A stretch of DNA of 64,000 bases from Diphasiastrum complanatum (taxonomy: Eukaryota > Streptophyta > Lycopodiopsida > Lycopodiales > Lycopodiaceae), in assembly GCA_029204225.1 (NCBI GenBank), contig MU832077.1:1-64000 (forward strand), read 5' to 3'. Position numbers and translations under genes: made by a program. The notes below the pieces were generated by a model. It was given only the letters and a program-made list of their open reading frames with translations, was not told the origin of the DNA and made no database searches. Numbering within the stretch: position 1 is the first letter of the stretch; each line of letters starts with the position of its first letter. Positions 1-10,739 of this stretch are shown here, piece after piece.

Positions 1-187
1 TAGTAATTGCATGCTCAAAACTAACTCTTAGTTCTATAATTTCAACGACGATTCAAAAATCATTCATAGCTTATTCAGACTATGTTTGAATTTAATCGGT
101 GATAAAAACATCCATTGTGTTTGATTATTAATAAATAATTTGATTATCATCATTAGCATTGTCAACAACCTATAATGTACATTTGTG

Positions 188-190
<3 letters not shown>

Positions 191-229
<39 letters not shown>
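191..229. repeat. (AC)n microsatellite
   Basis: About 19 uninterrupted AC units. The minus-strand reading frame across it (a run of Val-Cys) is a by-product of the repeat. The rest of 1-728 shows no recognisable gene. Confidence 0.97.
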
Positions 230-231
<2 letters not shown>

Positions 232-493
232 GGCATAGAGACATTGAGCTTTCCAATGTGGATCTTGATTGAAACAATGGATGTCAATGTCCAAGTAGTT
301 AGCAGGCACATATGTCACTATCTTGGTAGGTGACAGTAGTGGTTGTCGTTATCTGGACAAATGGTGACGTAGCTATAGTCATTGCCAAAGTAGTTGCACA
401 ATAGTGGGAGTGGCTAGTATACTTGACTAGCTTTGAGTGGCACCACATTAATAGTCGAATTCAATGATTTGTCGATTTGAGTTGATTCGACGA

Positions 494-621
494 GTCAAGG
501 GGTGACAAGTGTTTGAAGGTTTGATTTGACGATTGGTCAAATCAATCATTCAAGCATTTGTGGATAATTTGACTCTTTCGAGTCCTTTGATCGTTTGACT
601 TGACTCCCTTGACAGTTTGAC
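494..621. other. cluster of TTGAC (W-box core) motifs with an inverted repeat
   Basis: TTGAC or its complement occurs at 494-498, 526-530, 536-540, 569-573, 595-599, 600-604, 609-613 and 617-621. GATTTGAC at 523-530 and GTCAAATC at 536-543 form a perfect 8-bp inverted repeat around five bases. TTGAC is the core of the WRKY-factor W-box, so a regulatory role is possible. However, the only thing downstream is a retroelement fragment, and the block could simply be a decayed tandem repeat. Confidence 0.4.
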
Positions 622-728
622 TGTTGCATATACCTTTCTTCCAATCCCGTGTATTTCTGTAGACTTTGCAACAATATGAGTAAATATATAACAACATGAA
701 TGGATCAGGAGAAGGAAAATAAATCCCT

Positions 729-1050
729 ATGTCTACTCCTGATGCTGACCAGTGGAAAGCAGCGATGGACACCAAATTTCATTTTCTGATGGAAAATCAA
801 ACATGGACAGTCACTGAGCTGCCAAAGGACCTTCCATGTAAATGGATATTTAAGGCGAAGTACGATGCTAAAGGAAGGCTAAATCGTTACAAGGCTAGGC
901 TAGTCGCCAAAGGCTTTTCTCAGATTCCAGATCTGGATTATTTAGAAACCTTCAGCCCAGTTGTCAAACATGCTTCGATCCGCCTACTCCTCTCCTTTGC
1001 AGTCGCAACAGATCTTGAAGTCCACCAGATGGATGAAGCAAAACTAATTG
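729..1050 (+). pseudogene. Ty1/copia reverse transcriptase, N-terminal fragment
   Basis: The frame encodes the start of the copia RVT_2 domain: the Trp-rich entry (DQWKAAMD, NQTWTVTELP), then CKWIFKAKYDAKGRL, YKARLVAKGFSQ and the block FSPVVKHASIRLLLSFAVA. It breaks off just after VHQMD, where copia RT normally continues into the first catalytic Asp region. The palm with its YVDD box and RNase H are absent, so this is a truncated and inactive piece. No LTR or primer site can be tied to it. Confidence 0.9.
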
Positions 1051-1084
1051 TTTCGGCCTCAACTGTAGCTAACAATTTTTAGGA

Positions 1085-1262
1085 TGCGAAAGCATGCATT
1101 GTTTTGTAATTGTCACATTTTTTAGAAAGCAAAAAATGCGAAAAATGTGACGTATGCAAAACTTAGTGTATTTTACACATCTAAGCACATTTCTGCAATT
1201 GTCGCATTTTTTGGGAAAGTGAAAAATGCGAAAAATGTGAAACTACGTGTATTTTCGCACTT
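1085..1262. repeat. two-unit inverted/direct repeat of an AAAATGCGAAAAATG motif
   Basis: Two ~90-bp units each hold a TGTC(A/G)CATTTTTT arm followed by GCGAAAAATGTGA, able to fold as a hairpin. The same core appears in the LTR at 4853-5556 and in the tandem block at 39380-39560. It is therefore probably decayed LTR DNA joined to the preceding RT fragment. No coding potential was seen. Confidence 0.6.
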
Positions 1263-1284
1263 AGGCTCATTTTAACTATGGATA

Positions 1285-1476
1285 GAGGAGAATGTTTCTT
1301 TTTAGTCTACTCCATATTTCTGAGAATACCCCTTGGCTACCAATCTGGCCTTGTATCACTGAACATTTCCATCCGATTTCAAATTTAGTTTGTGGATCCA
1401 TTTGCAATCCACAATTTTTCTTCCTTCTGGTGGTTGCTCCAGTGTCCATGCTTCATTCTTATGCATTGAGTCGATT
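1285..1476 (-). pseudogene. Ty1/copia reverse transcriptase fragment (part 1 of an interrupted element)
   Basis: Read on the minus strand this gives IDSMHKNEAWTLEQPPEGRK, then CKWIHKLNLKSDG and, after a frame change, YKARLVAKGYSQK, the N-terminal copia RT signature. The upstream residues (SEEWRKTMQEEI) lie at 3875-3910, on the other side of the LTR element at 1477-3874. That element split a once continuous reading frame between EEI and DSM. The frame change and the missing palm show it was already decayed. Confidence 0.88.
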
Positions 1477-2177
1477 TGTGAAGAATTGCCAAAAATTGGC
1501 AAATCTAGCTTGATCAAAAACCATGTAGAATAGTGTAAATTGTGTACACAAGTGGGTCCCACACATGTGAGGCCATGATGCCACATGGGAAACCCATCCT
1601 AATGTAGGTTAGGTCAAGTCAAGAGAGTTGGTCATGTCTATTTGGTGGTCATCCCTACTTTATAGGACCTACACCTAACTTTAAGGTGAAAATTTGACCA
1701 ACTAGCTACCTACCAAGCATAACTCTAGGAAATAGACTAGGGTTTCATTTTAGGTCAAGGAGAGTGAGTTAACTTCCTTATTACATGCTGGAAATCCACC
1801 TAACTTCAAGAAGGAAGTCGAATTTGCTATGTATTCCCTCTCTCCATAGTGAGAAGATAGAAAATTTTGGGAGCTCATTGGCAATCTCAAGCTAGTTCAC
1901 TATGTACATTGAGTTTTTGTGATCCAAATGAAACCAAATCAATTTCTACTTGTTTCTCAGGTTGAAGGACGTACTAAAGCCTGTAGTACACACGTGTGGG
2001 CTCGGATTTCAATGTTTATCAATGCTTTTGATTGTTAATGCTTGTTGTTTGTCAAATTGCCAATCTAGATCAACTTTTTTGTGTCTAGTTTTTTGATAGA
2101 TTGTTAAGCAAGCATCCAATCACTCTTGTGGATATTTTGTAGATCCATTTATGGTCCTAAAGTACAGTACTTTCACA
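1477..2177 (+). repeat. 5' LTR of the compact copia element
   Basis: Has TG...CA termini and is followed immediately by the TGGTATCAGAG primer site. It carries the CACACGTGTGGG-type palindromic block also seen in the copia element at 6890-9385, placing both in one family. Confidence 0.93.
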
Positions 2178-2190
2178 TGGTATCAGAGCC
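2178..2190 (+). promoter_or_regulatory. primer binding site (tRNA-Met type)
   Basis: TGGTATCAGAGCC abuts the 5' LTR with no spacer, as in most plant Ty1/copia elements, where the initiator Met-tRNA 3' end primes minus-strand DNA synthesis. Confidence 0.92.
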
Positions 2191-2585
2191 AAGTACAAGA
2201 GCATAAGCCATTGATCTAATGCAAATCCATTTTTAGCAAGTTTTGGTGCTAAAAGCTAGTATTGAGAGGGCAAGCTAGAATCTTGATTTTGGTGAGGAGA
2301 TTTGATCCCAAACTTGGTAGGGGTCCAAATCCGTACTGTCCACATGTGTGGGCACCTCTGAACCTGCATTTAATGCATGGTATTCATTTGATCCAAAATA
2401 ATTCAATTTGTGAGCTATTGGTGTAATTTTTGGTGGAGATCCTAGGATAATCTACCAAGATCATTTGCCATAATAGTTTGAATAGAGTCATAAAAGATGA
2501 AACATCATTTGCTTTGGAAATCTTTGTGTCCACATGCTTTGTGCATGATCATTCCAATGTAAGGACCAAAGATTATCCTATTTGA

Positions 2586-3060
2586 ATGATAGGAATAATG
2601 GTAGTGTTTTGCTCTTCAAGTAGAGATTGTAGAATCTACTTGTTTTCAACCAAAGAATTTGTCAATGGTGGAAATGTGATCTTTCAAGAGTGGAAGATTT
2701 GTAAACTTGAAGAAGCACCTTTGGATCAACACATTATTCAATTCATTGATGTTTTGGAGTCAAGTCAAGTGGAGGATCAAGCTCAAGACCCGAGGACTCC
2801 AAGGAGAACCTTGAGTATCAAGATGGAGCCATCTAGGCTCAATCAAATGGATCAAGCAAGACAAGTTGTCTTTGGCAATATTATTTATGCACTTAATATT
2901 TTAATTGATGTATCTTCAAGTGCACAAAATGCCTTGGAATCCATGGCTTGGCATGATGTTTAGTTTTGAAGTGTGCTACATGTATATAGACACATTTATG
3001 GAACATCTTGTAAGGGATTCTCTAAGAGGTGGTGAAAGATCCTTCATGGACATCATTCTC
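2586..3060 (+). pseudogene. copia integrase-tail and RNase H remnants inside the compact element
   Basis: The frame at 2586-2963 (opened here by a non-preferred position) includes DPRTPRRTLSIKMEPSRLNQ, which matches the linker PRTPRRSTRRKVEPSRLTY of the element at 6890-9385, followed by a short ALESMAWHDV block that normally starts RT. From about 3010 another frame gives GGERSFMDIILYWSL, matching the RT/RNase H junction (SFEDITLYRRLVGSL). RT is therefore deleted, and the element is an internal-deletion derivative of an autonomous copia. Confidence 0.75.
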
Positions 3061-3173
3061 TATTGGAGTCTCAAAAGTTCCTTGTTTGTAGCTGGATTTT
3101 TTAGACACTTCTAAAAGCTTTCATTCATCTATCAAGAGAGTTGTAAATAGATCAAGCTAAATTTGAGGAGGAG

Positions 3174-3874
3174 TGTGAAGAATTGCCAAAAATTGGCAAA
3201 TCTAGCTTGATCAAAAACCATGTAGAATAGTGTAAATTGTGTACACAAGTGGGTCCCACACATGTGAGGCCATGATGCCACATGGGAAACCCATCCTAAT
3301 GTAGGTTAGGTCAAGTCAAGAGAGTTGGTCATGTCTATTTGGTGGTCATCCCTACTTTATAGGACCTACACCTAACTTTAAGGTGAAAATTTGACCAACT
3401 AGCTACCTACCAAGCATAACTCTAGGAAATAGACTAGGGTTTCATTTTAGGTCAAGGAGAGTGAGTTAACTTCCTTATTACATGCTGGAAATCCACCTAA
3501 CTTCAAGAAGGAAGTCGAATTTGCTATGTATTCCCTCTCTCCATAGTGAGAAGATAGAAAATTTTGGGAGCTCATTGGCAATCTCAAGCTAGTTCACTAT
3601 GTACATTGAGTTTTTGTGATCCAAATGAAACCAAATCAATTTCTACTTGTTTCTCAGGTTGAAGGACGTACTACAGCCTGTAGTACACATGTGTGGGCTC
3701 GGATTTCAATGTTTATCAATGCTTTTGATTGTTAATGCTTGTTGTTTGTCAAATTGCCAATCTAGATCAACTTTTTTGTGTCTAGTTTTTTGATAGATTG
3801 TTAAGCAAGCATCCAATCACTCTTGTGGATATTTTGTAGATCCATTTATGGTCCTAAAGTACAGTACTTTCACA
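3174..3874 (+). repeat. 3' LTR of the compact copia element
   Basis: Same length as the 5' copy (constant offset of 1697 bases, so no indels) and two substitutions. Preceded by the polypurine tract GAGGAGGAG at 3165-3173. Confidence 0.93.
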
Positions 3875-4490
3875 ATTTCCTCCTGCATTGTCTTCCTCCA
3901 TTCTTCTGATTCCTGACTTGCAATTGCTTCTGAGTAAGTTTCAGGTTCTGTTGTCATTAGACATCGGTTCTCATCGCAATTGTTTGCTGTAACTTTCTCG
4001 ATAGCCTTCTGTCGGATTCCGATAGAGCATCTTGGCTCAACTAGATTCTTTGGTTGTTGAGATTGTACTGGTTGTTGTGGGGACTACGGCTCTTATCGCT
4101 CTATTGTTTGTTGATCTTCTTGATCATGTGGCTCTATAGAAGTCTGCTCTCCCTCTTCAGTCCAGTCAGAGATGTAAGGAGTCATATCAAAGAATTGATA
4201 ACCAGTCTGGTCTGCATCACTCATCAAACTTGACATCTCTGCTTACTTGCACCTTATTGGTTTCAGGATCATACAACCTGTAGCTAGGTAAATTGATTGC
4301 ATATCCCACATATATCATGGGTCTTGATTTTTCATCAAGCTTGGACCTCTTTTCCTGAGACACATTCACGTATGCCCTGCAACCAAACACTTTGATATGC
4401 GACAGGTTGGGTTTGTCACCAATCTAGGCTTCATAGGATGTGACATCGCTTACAGCAACTGTCATGCTCCTATTCTCTAAATAGACGGCT
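3875..4490 (-). pseudogene. Ty1/copia integrase C-terminal region and linker (part 2 of the interrupted element)
   Basis: On the minus strand, starting near 4490, the sequence reads SYEAWIGDKPNLSHIKVFGC, AYVNVSQEKRSKLDEKS and YDPETNK(V/L)QVSRDV. This is the standard copia integrase tail around the HLRVFGC-like motif. An acidic linker follows, then SEEWRKTMQEEI at the 3875 end, where the frame is cut by the compact LTR element and resumes at 1476. Internal stops are present. Confidence 0.82.
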
Positions 4491-4611
4491 GATCAACTTC
4501 TGGATTTGTATTTTTACCACAAATGCAACCAAAGAGGCGATCTGGCTAAGGCAACTGCTTGTAGACATGAACCTTGCACAACCACTTTCTACAGCAAACT
4601 ATTGTGACAAT

Positions 4612-4845
4612 CAAAGCACAATAGCATTATCTCTCAATTCGAGATTTCACTCTCGAAGCTAACATATTGAAATAAGGTATTATTACCTTAGAGAGAAAGT
4701 GCATAGCAAGGAAGTAGCATTGGTTTTCTGTAGAACAAACTACATGGTAGCAGATTACTTTACAAAGGCTCTATCAAAGGAGCAACATCTCAGATTTACC
4801 GATATGCTAAATCTGAAGATCAAGGTTTTTCAGGATCCACATTAA
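4612..4845 (+). pseudogene. Ty1/copia RNase H C-terminus with one in-frame stop
   Basis: The frame gives CDNQSTIALS, HIEIRYYYLREKVHSKEVAL, and VADYFTKALSKEQHLRFTDM, the conserved end of copia RNase H, followed by the natural stop at 4843-4845. A TAA before HIEIRYYYLRE replaces the usual Lys codon. Everything upstream is missing: the neighbouring DNA is a minus-strand element of another family. Confidence 0.88.
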
Positions 4846-4852
4846 GAGGGAG

Positions 4853-5556
4853 TGTTAGATTTCTTATGCACAGTCTTAAACAAATCATTGAAGTAATGAG
4901 CATCCTAAAAATCGAAGGCCGATTACATGGTTTGGACCTTCGCATTTTTACCTTTGAGATTTTTTGTGCCTTAAATCATTTTTACGCACCTTTGTCTTTT
5001 TCCCCCTTTTTCGCACCTTCGCGAAAAATGCGACACAGTGGCCAAAATGCCTTGGAATCCATTTCAGGCCCACCTTCGCCTTTTTTTTCTTTTTTCCTGC
5101 CTTCGCTCTAGAGGCACCTTCGGGATCTACATACCTTCAGTCTAAGGGCACCTTCAGGTTTTTCGGGTTTTTGCTACATTGGCATACCAACATCGCCAAC
5201 TTATCATCAAACCTAATAGCCAAATATCCCAAGGGTGGTTACCTACTTTTGTACATATACAAAGACTGGAGTAAATGGCATTCAAGGCTTATAAGATATT
5301 TATCTCTTGACACTTGTAAATATATATACACTAGCAGCGAATCAAGATAAGTAAGTGTGTCCTTTTTCAGAGTTATCTGTAGCCAACATTATCACGCTCA
5401 ACAAGCTGAAGTTATTACTTCAAGCCATTGTACTCACCTGTGATATTAATTAGAGTGCAATTTTGTCTCACTATTGTATTGTTCATTTGCACGAGTCTGT
5501 ATGAATCATTCTTCTTGAATATTTCTGCTGCTAGCTATTGTGTTTCCGTTCCTACA
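4853..5556 (+). repeat. 3' LTR (copia) following the RNase H fragment
   Basis: A purine tract AAGAGGGAG (4844-4852) leads into TGTTAGATTTC, and CCTACA near 5556 is the likely far end. The stretch contains TATATATA (near 5320) and the TTCGCGAAAAATGCGACAC motif (near 5018-5036) shared with other LTR regions of this window. No second copy lies in the window, so the right edge is an estimate. Confidence 0.7.
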
Positions 5557-5689
5557 CGCCTACGCTCAAAGCTTCGAGCTTCCGCTGCCTGTCCCCACGT
5601 TTTATGATAGATGTACATCCAGGTCGACTAGAACAACATAAGCTAGGAGGATTCTAATTTGAAGAGGTTGAATGCCTTTGATTTGTGCT

Positions 5690-6889
5690 AGATAAAATAT
5701 ACAATTGCTCATTTGAAATACTTATCGATAAAAATGATAAAATACATGGCATCTTTCAATGCTGAATTTTGCAGTGGGCCCCATATGTCTATATATACAA
5801 TATCTAACAAGTCTTTAGCTACATGTTGATGACTTGATCCAAAGGGTTTCCTAGCCTACATTTTGATAATGTAGTCTTGGCATACATGTAATTTGAAACT
5901 CCTATCGAGATCAAGCACACCTTGCCTTCCATCCCTTGGTTGATGAAGCCCTCAGGCTGCTCCATGAATATGTCCTTGTCCAAATATACATTTAGAAATG
6001 CATTTGACATGTCCATTTGAAGCATCAACCAACTAAAGTGAGAAGCAAGAGCAATGATTAGTCTTATGGTGACCATCTTTGCCACAATTGCAAAGATCTC
6101 ATCATAATTATGCCCTTGGATTGAGCATACCCCTTGGCCACAAGCCTTGCCTTATGCTTACAAACACTCCTATCCTGATTCAACTTGAGACTAACAATCC
6201 ACTTACACCCAAGCACATTCTTATCCATAGGTAGATAAAAAATGCCTAAGTATCATTTTTAAGCAATACATTGCATTCACCACACATAGCTTGAAACCAT
6301 TCCTTTGAATCTAAGGCTTCGTCAACATTTGAAGGCTCTTCAAAAGATGTGATGAAAGCAAAAGAAGATGTACCCAACTCGGCTTGCTTACCCTTGTCCT
6401 TGTAAGTGAGCGTTGATGGCTCCATCCTTGTCCTTGTGGATCTTCTTGGTGTGCTTGGTGTTCTTGGCTCTAGCTCCTCCTCATGATCAAGAGCCTCCTT
6501 GATCTCGTCTACCTCTCTTTTAATAGAGTGGTTAGTTGAATCACTTTCAAGATTGTACATTCTAGTCTTATAAAAAATGACATTTCTAGATATGACGAAC
6601 TTTTGAGAAGAGAGAATGAAAACCTTGTAACCTTTGATTGCATTGCCATAGCCTACCATGATCTTGTTCATGGATGATGGATCTTCCTTGGACCTTGTGT
6701 CCAAAGGGACATGTACATAACAAACGCATTTAAACACCTTAGAAGTCTTTGATATTAGGTCTTTCTCAATACAATAGCTCATAAGATGTTTTACCATTTA
6801 TATAGCTATATGGAGCTCCATTAGCACATTTGAGAGCTTCTCCCCAAAATGACTTGGGTAGGCAAGCATCTACCCTTTCATTGGGTATT
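5690..6889 (-). pseudogene. decayed minus-strand Ty1/copia pol
   Basis: Reading leftward: integrase end with KSFWGEALKCANGAPYSYIN (6800-6885), the long tail at 6246-6797 (VPLDTRSKEDPSSMNKIMVGY, then the linker PRTPSTPRRSTRTRMEPSTL), an RT entry with HKARLVAKGYAQ (6100-6200), RT with LQMDMSNAFLNVYL and FMEQPEGFI (5819-6085), and a displaced integrase start (YIDIWGPLQNSALKDAMYFI, 5690-5815). The YVDD box and RNase H are missing, several frames are needed, and the last piece is out of order. The left part was therefore rearranged and the right part is cut by the plus-strand LTR at 6890. 5557-5690 shows nothing recognisable. Confidence 0.82.
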
Positions 6890-7200
6890 TGTTAGAATTT
6901 AGAAATTTTCACATGGTTTTTGATCAATATTAGACATCTATGTGGATCCACACGTGTGAGGACCTGTCCACACATGTGAAATGACACTTGTAATATTCAA
7001 ATCCATTTTGATTAGCTTTCATTTGAGTCTAATATGACATCTCCTAGATTATAGGAGTTAGGTCCTAGATTGTAGGAGTCTAGAAGGTCAATGCAAACCA
7101 CCAATGGATGATGTGGCAAACTTGATAGATCTTATCCAAAGTGGATATGGATAAGTACAATGAGCTGTCCTACACGTGTTGGATGCAGCTTAGAGAGAGA

Positions 7201-7680
7201 TGTATGTATCTTTTATTGATGATTACTCTAAATACACTTGGATTGAACTTTTGGATTCAAAAGTAAAGTGTTTGAAGTTTTTGTTAAGTTCAAAACTCTA
7301 GTTGAAAATCAACTTGATGCTAGAATTAAAGTATTGAGGAGTGATAATGGTGGAGAGTATATTTCCACCAAGATGATAGAGTTTTGTAAATCCAATGGCA
7401 TTAAGAGAGAACTTACATGTACTTATAGTCCTCAACAAAATGGAATAGCCGAGAGGATGAATAGAACACTATGTGAGTGTGCTAAGGCTTTAAGGTTAGA
7501 TGCATCTCTACCAAAATCCTTTTGGGGAGAGGCTATTATTTGTGCAACTTATTTGTGTAATAGATTGCCATGTAAGCCCATTGGAGGCAAACCATCTTAT
7601 GAGGCTCTATTTTGTAAGAAGCCGAATCTTAAAGATCTAAGAATTTTTGATCTACTTGCTATGTTTTTCAAGCATTAGAT
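7201..7680 (+). pseudogene. copia integrase core
   Basis: Encodes YVSFIDDYSKYTWIELLDSK, then LRSDNGGEYISTKM (second catalytic Asp) and SPQQNGIAERMNRTLCECAK (catalytic Glu of the D,D35E triad), followed by LPKSFWGEAIICATYLCNRL. The frame shifts near 7265 and again near 7670 (before FKH). The N-terminal zinc-binding HHCC region is absent. Confidence 0.9.
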
Positions 7681-8150
7681 ACAAGAAAAAACGATGATCC
7701 TACTTCTATTAAGGGGATCTTTGTTGGTTATGCTGAAAATAGCAAAGGATATAGAGTCTATAATCCTATCACTAAGAAGATTTTAGTGAGTAAAGATGTT
7801 ACTTTTGATGAAGGTAACTACTTCAAGTTGAATGAGAAAGCTTATAATCCATCTTATGTCAAGGATCTTGTAAGGTTTGAGGAGGAGCCTACATGTGATC
7901 AAGATCTTGAAGATCCATCTCAAGATCCGAGGACTCCAAGGAGATCTACAAGAAGGAAGGTCGAGCCCTCAAGGCTCACCTATGTTGACAAAGGTGAACA
8001 AAGGAAAGATGTACATTCACTTACCTCTTACACTTTTGTAACTTCTATGTTTGATGAGCCAAGTTGCTTTGAAGAAGCTATGGAGTCACAAGAATGGAGG
8101 GATGTCATGCAAAAGGAGTATGATGCTCTTATGGAGAATCATACATAATA
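7681..8150 (+). pseudogene. copia integrase tail and linker to RT
   Basis: Frame pieces give GIFVGYAENSKGYRVYNPIT and SKDVTFDEG, the typical tail, then DPSQDPRTPRRSTRRKVEPS and the RT entry CFEEAMESQEWRDVMQKEYD. A stop follows HT at 8146-8148. The linker is the closest match in the window to the one inside the compact element at 1477-3874. Confidence 0.85.
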
Positions 8151-9199
8151 GCTTGTGGATCTTCTCAAGGAAGAAAGCCACTTGAGTGCAAATGGACCTA
8201 TAGATTGAGGGAGTAGATTTCGATGAAACTTTTGCTCCTGTTGCTAAGCTAGTTTCCATAAGGTTGATTATTTCTCTTGCAACTACTTTCAATTGGCCTC
8301 TATTTCAACTTGATGTGACTAATGCTTTTCTCAATGGATATTTGGAAGAGAAGATTTTCATGAGACAACCCGAGGACTTCATCAAATAAGATCAAGAGAA
8401 AAAAGTGTGTTTGTTGCTAAGAAGCCTTTATGGGCTTAGGTAAGCACCTAGAGCTTGGTACTCTAGGTCGAATACCTTTTTGAACTCTATTAACTTTGTT
8501 GTAAGTGCTTATGATCCTTCTTTGTACTTAAGATTTAATGATGGTAAGATCATCATTCTCATTTTGTATGTTGATGACATTATCCTTAGTGGAAATGATC
8601 TTGATGGTATACAAGAAGTGAAAGTAGCATTGTTTAAGGAGTTTAAGATGGTGGATCTTGGTAATCTTCATTTCATATTAGGAATAGAAGTTTCAAGAGG
8701 CAAAGATTTGAGTTTTATTTGTCAATCCAAATATGCTTCTTCTATCTTAGAAAAGTTTGAAATGAAAGATTGTAAAGGAGTAGAAACTCCTATGGAGCAA
8801 AATGTAAAAGTTTCCAATAGTGATGAAGAAGCATCCTTTGAGGACATCACACTATATAGGAGACTTGTAGGCTCCTTGATCTATCTTACTATAACTAGAC
8901 ATTATCTAAGTTATAGTGTAGGCAAACTAAGCCAATCTATGCAAAATCCATTGGTTTGTCATTGGAAAAATACAAAAAGGGTGTTGAGGTACATCTCGGC
9001 CACCAAGAACTTTGGCATTTTATATGATGGACCTAATCTAGCCTTAAGGGCATATTCGGATGCTGATTTTGCAGGTGATAAGGTGGATAGGAGGTCCACA
9101 AGTGCTTTTGTTACCTTTCTTTGCAATGGCATAGTGTCTTGGCTTTCCAAAAAGCAAGATACTATCTCACTATTTCTCTGTTATCAGGCCGTACAGTAG
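8150..9199 (+). pseudogene. copia reverse transcriptase and partial RNase H
   Basis: 8200-8480 holds broken pieces of the palm (GVDFDETFAPVAKLVSIRL, FQLDVTNAFLNGYLEE) with stops. From 8480 a 239-codon open frame carries ILYVDDIILSG with the catalytic Asp pair, LGNLHFILGIEV, the thumb and YRRLVGSLIYL. It ends in RNase H with YSDADFAGDKVDRRSTSAF and the SWLSKKQ block. The frame ends about 60 residues before the normal RNase H end, where sequence passes into LTR-like DNA. Inactive because of the stops upstream and the missing C-terminus. Confidence 0.9.
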
Positions 9200-9385
9200 C
9201 TGTACTTCACACGTGTGAAACCGTGGATCATCTTTTTTTATTGTTCTTGCTTGGAATCACAAAGATTGTCAAGTAGAAGCTAGATTTGGAAGCTAGTCTT
9301 GATGTAGATCAAGATCCCAAGCTACCAATCACTCTTTGTGATCATTTGTAGATCAATTTCAATCCATAAGCTTTGAAATTTGACA

Positions 9386-9533
9386 TTTCCTATCCACCTT
9401 CAACCCTAAATCCAAGCACACAAGCATCAAAGGAGATGAAGATGATTAACTTGTTGTCAAGCGGAGATTTGTTCCCATGAGAGCGATATCATAGTTCATA
9501 ATCATGCACATTCTTATGATAATGTTATGGGTA
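9386..9533. other. short unassigned stretch
   Basis: Between two LTR-related blocks. No reading frame or repeat seen. Confidence 0.5.
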
Positions 9534-9538
9534 TTTCC

Positions 9539-10343
<805 letters not shown>

Positions 10344-10344
10344 G

Positions 10345-10362
10345 TGGCACCGTTGCCGGGGA
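10345..10362 (+). promoter_or_regulatory. primer binding site, Ty3/gypsy type
   Basis: TGGCACCGTTGCCGGGGA begins one base after the LTR end. It differs by one base from the primer site common in plant Athila/Tat-type elements. This is the basis for assigning the element to gypsy rather than copia. Confidence 0.85.
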
Positions 10363-10739
10363 GCGCCACACTCCCATCTCGCCACATAGCACCTTCTCTT
10401 TCTCTATCTCTCTTTTTCTCTCCTACGCTTTCATTTTCACCAAAAAACTCAGATTTTGTGGGTTAGATTAGGGAGTTTTAGTGTTAGATTTGCTATTTTT
10501 CATGTTTTTTTTTTTTTTTCTGTTTTGAATGTATTGTAAGGAGAGATTGTGAGGTGGGAGGTTCAGATCCAAGCACCCAATCCCTTCATTTGATTCAGAA
10601 AACCCAAAAAAATAAGAAAATACACTCAAATCTGTATTTTGGAGAGAGAAAAGAGGCTAAAAATCACCCAAGAACTTATTTCTCCAAAACTAGTGGGAAC
10701 CAACCTTCGCATGACTAGCAACAGCCCCAGGGTACTGTC

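Larger units (their letters stand above)
1477..3874 (+). mobile_element. young compact non-autonomous copia LTR element
   Basis: Two 701-bp direct repeats (1477-2177 and 3174-3874) begin TGTGAAG and end TTTCACA. I see only two substitutions between them: a/c inside GTACTA(A/C)AGCC and c/t inside CACA(C/T)GTGTGG. Directly after the first is TGGTATCAGAGCC, a match to the plant copia primer site for initiator Met-tRNA; directly before the second is a purine tract, GAGGAGGAG. Only 996 bp lie between the LTRs, and they hold remnants of the integrase tail and RNase H but no complete protein. It therefore depends on a partner for movement. The insertion splits a minus-strand copia pol. Flanks GATTT and AATTT suggest a 5-bp target duplication with one change if the outermost T and A are shared with the LTR ends. 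Confidence 0.93.
6890..9385 (+). mobile_element. internally deleted plus-strand Ty1/copia element
   Basis: TGTTAGAATTTAGAAATTT at 6890 opens an LTR-like stretch related to the LTR of the compact element (both hold a palindromic ACACGTGTG block). At about 7190 it jumps straight into integrase. The right end (about 9185-9385) again resembles that LTR: CCGTACAGTAGCTGTAC, CACACGTGTGAAA, and the ending ACCAATCACTCTTTGTGAT. Gag, protease and the end of RNase H are deleted. The element interrupts the minus-strand copia at 5690-6889. No clear target duplication was found (GTATT on the left, TTTCC on the right), so the right edge is uncertain. Confidence 0.72.
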
